The notes beneath the pieces are model-generated. The model saw only the letters and a program-made list of their open reading frames with translations, was not told the origin of the DNA and did no database searches. Made by a program: the position numbers and the translations under genes. Below are positions 17,108 to 23,986 of a stretch of DNA of 64,000 nt, piece by piece (within the stretch, counting starts at the first letter, position 1; each line of letters opens with the position of its first letter). Source of the DNA: JAVBQB01 sp031549265 (lineage in GTDB: Bacteria; Bacillota; Clostridia; Oscillospirales; JAVBQB01); the NCBI GenBank assembly GCA_031549265.1, contig JAVBQB010000002.1, forward strand, positions 124,001-188,000, given 5' to 3'.

Positions 17108-17136
17108 ATTTTACCAGCATGAGGGCCGCAAAGCAA
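17108..17136 (-). promoter_or_regulatory. Sigma-A-type promoter of fba
   Basis: On the reverse strand TTGCTT (17131-17136), 17 bp, TAAAAT (17108-17113), about 60 bp before the start. Confidence 0.55.
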
Positions 17137-17177
17137 GTAAAACCGCATGATTTGACAAAACATTATCATCTAAGCGT

Positions 17178-17206
17178 TTGCATTGATGCGTTATGTGTGT
17201 TATATT
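17178..17206 (+). promoter_or_regulatory. Sigma-A-type promoter of pfk
   Basis: TTGCAT (17178-17183), 17 bp, TATATT (17201-17206), 43 bp before the start at 17249. Confidence 0.6.
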
Positions 17207-17248
17207 ATTTCCAGTTAATTTAATTCTATCGCCTGGGGAGGATAACAA

Positions 17249-18502
17249 ATGAGACAACTACGCGGCGCTTGCATTATCGGGCAGTCCGGCGGCCCGACTG
17301 CGGCAATAAACGCCAGTGTGCTCGGCGCTATACACGCGGCTTTCGCGGCCGATTGTATAACAAATGTGCTCGGCGCGGCAAACGGTATCAAGGGCGTTAT
17401 GGATGACATTTTTTACGACCTCACGCGGGAGGATCTCGGCGAGCTGGAGCTGCTCAAGCATTCTCCTTCGTCGGCGCTCGGTTCGAGCAGATTCAAGCTC
17501 AGCCGGGATATGAACGACGAATCCGAGTACGAACGCATTCTCGAGGTCTTTAAGAAATACGATGTGCGCTACTTCTTCTTCAACGGCGGCAACGATTCGA
17601 TGGATACCTGCAACAAAATAAGCAAATTCCTGCAAAAGAGCGGGTACCCCTGTCGCGTGATGGGCATTCCCAAAACGGTGGACAACGATCTCGCCCATAC
17701 CGACCACTGCCCCGGTTACGGCAGCGCCGCCAAATATGTCGCAACGTCCTGCATGGAAGTTTACCACGACGTAAATGTTTACGACACAAGCCAGGTAGTC
17801 ATTATGGAAATCATGGGGCGCAATGCCGGCTGGCTGGCGGCCTCTTCGGCGCTGGCTCAGTATAAGGGCTGCGGGCCGGATCTTATATATGTCCCTGAGG
17901 TGCCCTTTGACATCGACCGGTTCGCGAGGCAGGTGGAGGAGGTATATATGTTCAAGGGTAAGTGCTTTGTCGCGGTCTCCGAGGGAATCCGCGATAAAGA
18001 CGGCACCTACATATCCTCGTACAGCAACGAATCAGCCGCAAACCAGATGGACGCGTTCGGCCACGCGCAAATGGGCGGGCTCGCGTCGATTCTTGCCCAT
18101 AAGATAAAGCTGAAGCGCAAGGTTAAGGTTCGGCCGATCGAGCTATCCCTGCTCCAGCGCTGCGCTGCGCACTGCGCTTCGAAAACCGACATCGAGGAGG
18201 CGTATCTTTCCGGACGCACCGCGGTTGAGGCCGCCGTCGCCGGTGAGACCGACAAAATGGTGGGCTTTGAGCGTGAGCCGGGCCTGGTTTATAAATGCAA
18301 AACCAAACTAATCCCGCTTGAGGACTGCGCCAACGCCGAAAAGAAGCTTCCGCTCGAATGGATCACCATTGAGGGCAACGGCGTCCGCCAGCCGTTTATC
18401 GACTACGCGCTTCCGCTTATCCAGGGCGACATCGACCTGGTTAAGGAAGACGGTCTGCCGAGGTTCGCAAGGCTCAAAAAGATACAAATCGCCGTAAAAT
18501 AA
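17249..18502 (+). CDS. 6-phosphofructokinase, PPi-dependent type
   Basis: The 417-residue protein has the PFK fold motifs GQSGGPTAAIN (11-21), GGNDS (113-117), PKTVDND (141-147) and MEIMGRNAGWLA (near 190). In ATP-dependent PFK the second motif is GGDGS and the third GTIDND; an Asp in place of the second Gly and a Lys before TxDND are the known marks of pyrophosphate-dependent enzymes. I therefore infer diphosphate:fructose-6-phosphate phosphotransferase, reversible between glycolysis and gluconeogenesis. GGGGAGG precedes ATG 17249. It is monocistronic with a promoter upstream and a strong terminator downstream. Confidence 0.9.
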   Translation: MRQLRGACIIGQSGGPTAAINASVLGAIHAAFAADCITNVLGAANGIKGVMDDIFYDLTREDLGELELLKHSPSSALGSSRFKLSRDMNDESEYERILEVFKKYDVRYFFFNGGNDSMDTCNKISKFLQKSGYPCRVMGIPKTVDNDLAHTDHCPGYGSAAKYVATSCMEVYHDVNVYDTSQVVIMEIMGRNAGWLAASSALAQYKGCGPDLIYVPEVPFDIDRFARQVEEVYMFKGKCFVAVSEGIRDKDGTYISSYSNESAANQMDAFGHAQMGGLASILAHKIKLKRKVKVRPIELSLLQRCAAHCASKTDIEEAYLSGRTAVEAAVAGETDKMVGFEREPGLVYKCKTKLIPLEDCANAEKKLPLEWITIEGNGVRQPFIDYALPLIQGDIDLVKEDGLPRFARLKKIQIAVK

Positions 18503-18512
18503 TGGTAATGAA

Positions 18513-18561
18513 AAACCGCCCCGAAAGTACTGCGCAAGTACGGTCGGGGCGTTAGTTTTTT
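18513..18561. terminator. Bidirectional intrinsic terminator between pfk and sigE
   Basis: CGCCCCGA (18517-18524) pairs with TCGGGGCG (18544-18551). A T-run follows to the right, and an A-run at 18511-18515 provides T's for leftward transcription from sigE. Confidence 0.8.
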
Positions 18562-18600
18562 ATCCGTTGGATACATGACAATAATGATGACAGACGCCGG

Positions 18601-19341
18601 CTATATCATACGGGCGATCTCGCGGCGCAGGCGGGCGATGATCCGTTTTTCCAGGCGGGAAATGTACGACTGTGAGATGCCCATCAGGTCGGCGACCTCC
18701 TTTTGCGTCATCTCATCCACACCGCCGAGGCCGAACCGGAGGGTTATAATCTCCTTTTCTCGCTCGGACAACTTGGATATGGCGCGCTGAAGCAGCTCGC
18801 GATCGACGTCGTCCTCCAATGGACGCATGACAGAGTCGGGGTCGGTGCCCATGATGTCCGACAGCAGCAGCTCGTTGCCGTCCCAGTCAATATTGAGCGG
18901 CTCGTCAAATGACACCTCGCTGCGCAGTCCCGAATTCTTTCGCAGGAACATGAGTATTTCGTTTTCGACACAGCGGGAAGCGTAGGTTGCAAGTTTTATA
19001 TTGCGGTCGGGCTTGTATGTATTTATCGACTTGATGAGCCCGATGGTGCCGATTGAAATGAGATCCTCGACGTTTATCCCCGTGTTTTCGAACCGGCGCG
19101 CGATATAGACGACAAGCCGCAGATTGCGCTCGATCAGGGCGGCGCGTATCCACTCCTGCCCCTCGGAAAAGCGGCTTATCAGATATGCTTCCTCGTCGGG
19201 AGAAAGCGGGGGCGGGAGCGTTTCGCCGCCGCCGATGTACATTACGCCAGGAGGAATGGACAGTCCAAGCCTCGCCCAAAGCCGCTGCAACATCAGGGAC
19301 AGCCTGATTCTGGTAACCCTTATAGCAAGGCCGACCTTCAT
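18601..19341 (-). CDS. sigE: RNA polymerase sporulation-specific sigma factor E (pro-sigma-E)
   Basis: The 246-residue protein aligns closely with sigma-E: VYIARRFENTGINVEDLISIGTIGLIKS, KLATYASRCVENEILMFLR, SEVSFDEPLNIDWDGNELLLSD and the region 4.2 helix QKEVADLMGISQSYISRLEKR. The first 34-35 residues are a basic amphipathic prosequence, ending at the cleavage context YIGGGETLPPPL (Y35-I36), slightly longer than the 27 residues of B. subtilis. Removal by SpoIIGA activates it in the mother cell. GGAGG precedes the start. It lies 62 bp after spoIIGA. No sigG gene follows, unlike in bacilli. Confidence 0.97.
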   Translation of the reverse strand: MKVGLAIRVTRIRLSLMLQRLWARLGLSIPPGVMYIGGGETLPPPLSPDEEAYLISRFSEGQEWIRAALIERNLRLVVYIARRFENTGINVEDLISIGTIGLIKSINTYKPDRNIKLATYASRCVENEILMFLRKNSGLRSEVSFDEPLNIDWDGNELLLSDIMGTDPDSVMRPLEDDVDRELLQRAISKLSEREKEIITLRFGLGGVDEMTQKEVADLMGISQSYISRLEKRIIARLRREIARMI

Positions 19342-19403
19342 TTTTTCTATACCTCCAAACTATAATTTTTGAATATGTAATCGATGCAAGAGTAAATCAG
19401 CTA

Positions 19404-20276
19404 TCATGCTCCGACAAGCGCCGAATAGGCGGAGCTGTCCGACAAATGCGTTGGCGACAGTGCGATCAGCATCCCGTCGACGCGCTTTGAATTAACGGCG
19501 GCGGAATCCGGTCTGAAAGCCAGCAGTATGCCCGAGCTGACCCCCACCGCCTGGTAAGGTATGAGACGGAAATACCTGCCATGGCCCAGCAGCGCGATAT
19601 CCTCGAGCGCCCGTGCCGGATCCTTTAGCGTCTCCCGGTTGATAAACGCGGTCACCTCGCGGGGGAGCAGCGGGCGAACCGACTCAAACTCGGCGACCAT
19701 CACCGGCGCGTTTGTCAGCGGGTCATGCAATGTGTTTCCGGTATCCACCAGCGCGGTCAGGGCGACCTTGTTGTCCTTCATCGACAGCTCGACCTCAACC
19801 AGTCCTCCGCCCGCCGTGCCGCGTTTGGCCAGCCTGCGGAATACGACAGCCAGCAGTACGTAGCAAATTCCGGCGGTGAGCAGTAGCGTTTTCATGTCGA
19901 TGGGCAGATAGGGGACGCCGCCCGCCAGAATACCGCTGCCGCCGAATATCAGCCAGGCGGCCATAACGCCGCCGCCAAATACGAACGATATCGCCAAAAA
20001 GAGCAGAACCGAGCGGATAAACGCCCTCCAGGAGCGCACGCCGAAAGCGATCAGCACCATCAGCAGAGCGAACGCGCCCTTGCACGGCAGCATCTGAAGG
20101 AACTTGAGCCCGGGCAGGAATACGGCAACGGCGTAAGCCGCCCCGGCAGCCGCCCCGGCGAAAATCCGCCACCGGTTGATCGGAGAGCCGGAGACCTTTG
20201 CCGTCGCAAGAAGCAGCAGGTAGTTGATAATAAGGTTGAGCACGAACAGCGAGTCTATGTAGATTGTAGTTTCCAT
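19404..20276 (-). CDS. spoIIGA: Sigma-E processing aspartic protease SpoIIGA
   Basis: The 290-residue protein has five N-terminal membrane helices (about 5-150; TIYIDSLFVLNLIINYLLLL at the start) and a cytosolic C-terminal protease domain. The catalytic motif LVDTGNTLHDPLTNAPV gives D178, matching D183 in B. subtilis. It is a septum-located protease that cuts pro-sigma-E when triggered by SpoIIR. The start ATG 20276 has no Shine-Dalgarno; TATAAT ends only six bases before it, suggesting a leaderless transcript. It is first in a spoIIGA-sigE operon. Confidence 0.95.
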   Translation of the reverse strand: METTIYIDSLFVLNLIINYLLLLATAKVSGSPINRWRIFAGAAAGAAYAVAVFLPGLKFLQMLPCKGAFALLMVLIAFGVRSWRAFIRSVLLFLAISFVFGGGVMAAWLIFGGSGILAGGVPYLPIDMKTLLLTAGICYVLLAVVFRRLAKRGTAGGGLVEVELSMKDNKVALTALVDTGNTLHDPLTNAPVMVAEFESVRPLLPREVTAFINRETLKDPARALEDIALLGHGRYFRLIPYQAVGVSSGILLAFRPDSAAVNSKRVDGMLIALSPTHLSDSSAYSALVGA

Positions 20277-20282
20277 GGACTA

Positions 20283-20315
20283 ATTATAACTTTGTCCAAT
20301 GCCGAAAAAGGTCAA
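20283..20315 (-). promoter_or_regulatory. spoIIG-type promoter with 21-bp spacer and 0A-box-like site
   Basis: On the reverse strand TTGACC (20310-20315), 21 bp, TATAAT (20283-20288). The B. subtilis spoIIG promoter has a similarly overlong (22-bp) spacer and needs Spo0A. TGCCGAA (20300-20306, + strand) inside the spacer fits the 0A box TGnCGAA. Confidence 0.6.
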
Positions 20316-20384
20316 ACGAAAACGACTGGTTTTGGGGGAAAATGCAGGTTTTTGGTATACAAGACATAACATGCCAATAAAGTT

Positions 20385-20410
20385 GGACGGCAGTGTAAAA
20401 TCCGCCGTCC
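20385..20410 (-). terminator. Possible hairpin downstream of the second SLH gene
   Basis: GGACGGC (20385-20391) pairs with GCCGTCC (20404-20410), loop 12, without a clear T-run. It sits between the SLH gene and spoIIGA, both leftward. Confidence 0.35.
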
Positions 20411-20537
20411 ATAACAATTATTGACTGAAAAAAATAGTATTGAATTTTTGGCTGTTAGTTATCGGACAAATTATGAAAAAATTCGCCGTTTGTCAGATCG
20501 CACTCCGCGCCGCCGCAGTTAATCTGCCGGAACAGAA

Positions 20538-21866
20538 TTAAAGGAAGCCTCCCCAGCCAAACATGCCGGTCGGGGTGTTGAGCTTATTTTCCAGCTCGAT
20601 CGCCGATGCAATAATGGCGGCCGCCTCGGCGCGGGTCACCTCGCGCGTAGGTTCGAGCGAGCCGTCGTCACCGGCGTTGATGATGCCGTTTACCTGAGTG
20701 TTGACCATAGCCTGGTGAGCCCAGGTCGGGATGGCGGCATCGTCGGCGTACTCAATTTTCAGTCCGGCGTTCGTCAGACGGAGTGTATTGTTGACGATAA
20801 CGGCTCCCTCGGCGCGGGTCATGGGCGCGTTGGCGTTCAGCAGCCTGCCGCCGTCATCGGGCAGGCGTATACCCGAGAGTATGCCCGCCTTCAGCGCCGC
20901 CGCGGCGTAAGGGCGAATCCACGCGGGAGTGTCAGGGTCGTCAGTAAAGCCTGTGCGCGATACCGGCTTGACGTTCAGATCACCGACCGCAGTCACAGCC
21001 ATCGCGACAAATTCTCCTCGGGTCACCGGGCGGTCGGGCATAAAGAAATATGCGCCCCCAACCTGCTCGCCGACAAAAACGCCCTTTTCAGCCAGCAGCA
21101 GCGCTTCGTAATGACCGGGCTCGTTTTCCATATCCGCATAGCGGATGGTTGTCTTGGCCTGCTCCACCTTAATGCGGACACGCGCCGGCTTGGAGATGTT
21201 ACCCTGGGCGTCTGTCGCCGTATATGTGAATTCATCATTGCCGGTTTTGTCTTTATCAGGGATATAGCAGAATTTTGTTTTGTCAATTATACTGACAATG
21301 CCGATGGAAGGCATACTGATTATCTTGTAAGTCAGCTTGTCGCCCTCGGGATCGGTGGCAACAAACGAGCCGTAGACCGCGATTCCGCTATAAGCGTTGA
21401 ACTCGATATTCTGCGCGATGGGGGCGGCGTTTTCCCGGGTCATCAAATTGATTGCGACGGTGACGTTGGAATACGAGTCACCCACGTCGAAAACGGGTAT
21501 GAACGTAAACGAAGTCTTGATTTCGTTGTCGCACTGCGGGACAAACCGCATGTCACCGAGCGCGGTGGTCATGACAGCCTCCCCGGGCAGAAGACTTCTC
21601 TCGCGAAGCATCAGCGTTCCCGCGGCGCTGTCGGGCAGTGATGTGATGATTATTCCCTCGAGAGTCGCTCCCTTGGTTGCGCGGGCGGTGAAATCCTCCT
21701 GCATGAAGTTGATTTCGCTGCCAATAAGATCGCTCTTGGAAAACGTCTGAACAGTCAGCTCGGTGAGCATCTCATCGGTGGCGAGCGCTGTCGGCAGCAG
21801 CGTCATACAAAGCGCGGCTGCAAGTATTATTGAGATTGCGCGTGAATTAAAGCGTTTACTAACCAT
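20538..21866 (-). CDS. Secreted protein with cadherin/Ig-like domain and three SLH repeats
   Basis: The 442-residue precursor has a signal peptide (SIILAAALCMTLLPTALAT, cleavage near 29). Residues about 147-235 form a cadherin-like tandem domain with VATDPEGDKLTYKI and DEFTYTATDAQGNISKP. Residues about 240-430 hold three SLH repeats with TRGEF, TRAEGAV and TRAEAAAI signatures for attachment to the wall polymer. Residues 30-146 are unassigned. TGGAGG precedes ATG 21866. A surface structural or adhesive role is likely; no enzyme motif is visible. It sits upstream of spoIIGA on the same strand but is separated by 261 bp with its own signals. Confidence 0.82.
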   Translation of the reverse strand: MVSKRFNSRAISIILAAALCMTLLPTALATDEMLTELTVQTFSKSDLIGSEINFMQEDFTARATKGATLEGIIITSLPDSAAGTLMLRERSLLPGEAVMTTALGDMRFVPQCDNEIKTSFTFIPVFDVGDSYSNVTVAINLMTRENAAPIAQNIEFNAYSGIAVYGSFVATDPEGDKLTYKIISMPSIGIVSIIDKTKFCYIPDKDKTGNDEFTYTATDAQGNISKPARVRIKVEQAKTTIRYADMENEPGHYEALLLAEKGVFVGEQVGGAYFFMPDRPVTRGEFVAMAVTAVGDLNVKPVSRTGFTDDPDTPAWIRPYAAAALKAGILSGIRLPDDGGRLLNANAPMTRAEGAVIVNNTLRLTNAGLKIEYADDAAIPTWAHQAMVNTQVNGIINAGDDGSLEPTREVTRAEAAAIIASAIELENKLNTPTGMFGWGGFL

Positions 21867-22067
21867 CGTGTCGAACCTCCAAAAAGTTGTTTCGAACTAG
21901 TATTAGCAAATATAAGGTCATTATTCCAATAATTAGAAACAAAACTGAAAATTTGTGCCAAATTATGTGATGACATTTGTCGATACAGGCGACATGATTT
22001 CTGTTGCGCTTGAAAAGAAAGTGTTATATCATTAATTGAATACAAATTTAGTACAAAGGATACTTGA

Positions 22068-23216
22068 ATGAACGAATTTGGTCGGCGCGTTAAGGGTTTT
22101 TTCATGGAAGCGGATATGTTTCTGCTTTCCATATGTCTGGTGCTGTCCGGATTCGGCGTGGTGCTGATTTCGAGTGCGTCGAGAACACTCCCCGGAGGGC
22201 CGGGCCGCTACATGACAATCCAGATAGCGGCGATTATTCTCGGGGTGATCGGGTTCATCATCATGTCCATGATCGATGTCGAGCATATTTCCGAGGCGTG
22301 GAAGATAATTCTGGTGTTTAACGCGCTGTTCATGCTCAGCCTGATTCCGTTTGGGGTTCAGACTGACAACAACCGCAGCTGGATCAGGCTGGAGCCGTTT
22401 TTGCCGGTCGGCATTCAGCCCGCGGAGATCATCAAGATAACGTTCATTGTTCTGATGGCGAAGCACATGTACCATCTCAGGGAAACGCTGAGCTCAGTCA
22501 AGTCCATGGCGCAGATTGGCGGACACCTTTTTCTGATGCTGGCGCTCATATACGTCGTTTCCAGCGACGACGGAATGGTGGTAATGTACTTTTTGATATT
22601 CGTGTGCATGGCGATTGCGGCGGGCGTCAAGCCGCGGTGGTTCATCCTCGCCTTCGGCATAATAGCGGCGGCGGCGCCCTTTGTCTGGTCACACATGAGA
22701 GACTATCAGCAAAAGCGTATTCTGGTTCTGCTCAACCCGGAGCTCGACCCGCTGGGAGCCGGATGGCAGACCACAATGAGCAAAATTGCCCTGGGCGGAG
22801 GTCAGCTCGCGGGACAGGGACTGTTTGAGGGCACCCAGACTCAATATGACAAGCTGCCCGCCCGCCAGACCGACTTCATCTTTTCGGTATGCGGCGAGGA
22901 GCTTGGCTTCATCGGCTGTATCGCACTGATTGCGCTGCTCACAATAATAATTGTCCGGTGCCTTTACATCGCGTCGAGAGCCAAGACCGGTATGTCGATG
23001 CTGGTGTGCGTCGGCATCGCAGGGATGCTGATTTCGCAGGTCATTATCAATATCGGAATGTGCGTGGGCATTCTGCCGGTAATCGGGGTTACGCTGCCTT
23101 TCGTCAGCTACGGAGGAACGTCGGTGGTCGCGCTGTTCATGGCGATGGGGCTCGTGTCCGGTGTGCGAATGCGGCCGATGCCGAACTGGCTGCGCGACCG
23201 CGCTAATATCAACTGA
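22068..23216 (+). CDS. SEDS-family peptidoglycan glycosyltransferase (RodA/FtsW/SpoVE)
   Basis: The 382-residue membrane protein has about ten helices. SEDS motifs are present: EGTQTQYDKLPARQTDFIFS, in which D269 matches the catalytic Asp of RodA (E. coli D262), GEELGFIG, and VTLPFVSYGGTSVVALFMAMG near the C-terminus. These enzymes polymerise lipid II with a partner class B PBP. Family members are hard to separate without a tree; the short N-terminus and LPARQTDF context look RodA-like. ATG 22068 has AAAGGA upstream. No PBP or mre genes are adjacent. Confidence 0.88.
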   Translation: MNEFGRRVKGFFMEADMFLLSICLVLSGFGVVLISSASRTLPGGPGRYMTIQIAAIILGVIGFIIMSMIDVEHISEAWKIILVFNALFMLSLIPFGVQTDNNRSWIRLEPFLPVGIQPAEIIKITFIVLMAKHMYHLRETLSSVKSMAQIGGHLFLMLALIYVVSSDDGMVVMYFLIFVCMAIAAGVKPRWFILAFGIIAAAAPFVWSHMRDYQQKRILVLLNPELDPLGAGWQTTMSKIALGGGQLAGQGLFEGTQTQYDKLPARQTDFIFSVCGEELGFIGCIALIALLTIIIVRCLYIASRAKTGMSMLVCVGIAGMLISQVIINIGMCVGILPVIGVTLPFVSYGGTSVVALFMAMGLVSGVRMRPMPNWLRDRANIN

Positions 23217-23404
23217 GGGTATTAACCGGCGCGGAATAGCATCGAAACCCGGAGAAAATCGGATGTATCGCGCGAATCACGCCGGATTCTGGTAGAAGTA
23301 TCGGCAATTATGATGACAACAATAGGCGAACTGATCTCTGCGCGCGCGGCAGAGACTAATATTTTATAACGGAGGTGCGGGAGCAAGATGGATTGCCGAA
23401 TAAC
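23217..23404 (+). promoter_or_regulatory. Spacer before the McrBC-like cassette, with a hairpin
   Basis: Between the SEDS gene and the cassette, TCTCTGC (23335-23341) pairs with GCAGAGA (23349-23355) around an alternating GCGCGCG loop. It is followed by AT-rich TAATATTTTATAAC and then GGAGGTG (23371-23377). The hairpin could be a weak terminator of the upstream gene or part of the cassette leader. I see no convincing -35/-10 pair. Confidence 0.35.
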
Positions 23405-23986
23405 ATGAGCGGTCAGAGCACAACAAAAAAAGACAGCGGATTTCGCAAAAAATACCTGGACACCCAGGCGGAAAACGTGCGGCTGAGGGCGCAGGTGGAA
23501 GCACTGGAAGCCGAGCTGTCGGGAGCTAGGCAGCTGATTCAGTCACAGGCCGCGGAGATACTCGACAAGTTTAACGTTATCGCTGACATGCAGATATCCA
23601 ACAACGCGCTGTCGGAGGAGTGCAAAATACTTGGAACCAGACTGCGCAATTTGAAGAGCGCGGCCGGGACGCCGGTAAATGAAAATGAAAGTAATAAGCG
23701 AGAAAAACAGGCTCAAGCGCGGCTCAAAGCGGGGACGATATCAGCGTCGGGTGAGCTTTGCGTGCAGTCCCGGAGCTTTGACGTTACAGTGTTCGGTGAG
23801 GGGAGCTTCGACGAGCTCAGGAAAGCCGCAAATGACATGGATGAGATTTGGCTGATCGCCAGCGAAATCGGGTCGTTCAGGCTGCGCGGAAAAATGAAAT
23901 CATGCAGGGAATTTGAAACGAAACTAAAAACATTCGCGCATCTGCTAGAATTAAAAGATTATCTGACGAGGAGAGATTATGGATAA
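23405..23986 (+). CDS. Coiled-coil protein, first gene of the McrBC-like cassette
   Basis: About 193 residues from ATG 23405 (MSGQSTTKKDSG). TTG 23393 and GTG 23375 in the same frame are alternatives; GGAGGTG at 23371-23377 overlaps that GTG. Residues about 12-85 are a heptad-patterned coiled coil (YLDTQAENVRLRAQVEALEA and ILDKFNVIADMQISNNALSE). A charged linker follows, then a C-terminal domain of about 80 residues (GELCVQSRSFDVTVFGEGSF ... FETKLKTFAHLLELKDYLTR) that I do not recognise. No membrane segment. Its stop overlaps the ATPase start by eight bases, so it is probably a cofactor or sensor made in step with the ATPase. Confidence 0.65.
   Translation: MSGQSTTKKDSGFRKKYLDTQAENVRLRAQVEALEAELSGARQLIQSQAAEILDKFNVIADMQISNNALSEECKILGTRLRNLKSAAGTPVNENESNKREKQAQARLKAGTISASGELCVQSRSFDVTVFGEGSFDELRKAANDMDEIWLIASEIGSFRLRGKMKSCREFETKLKTFAHLLELKDYLTRRDYG

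Noticed and set aside
21869..21875. TGTCGAA (0A-box core) before the second SLH gene
   Set aside because: It lies between the ribosome site and start codon, a position unsuited to activation; probably chance.
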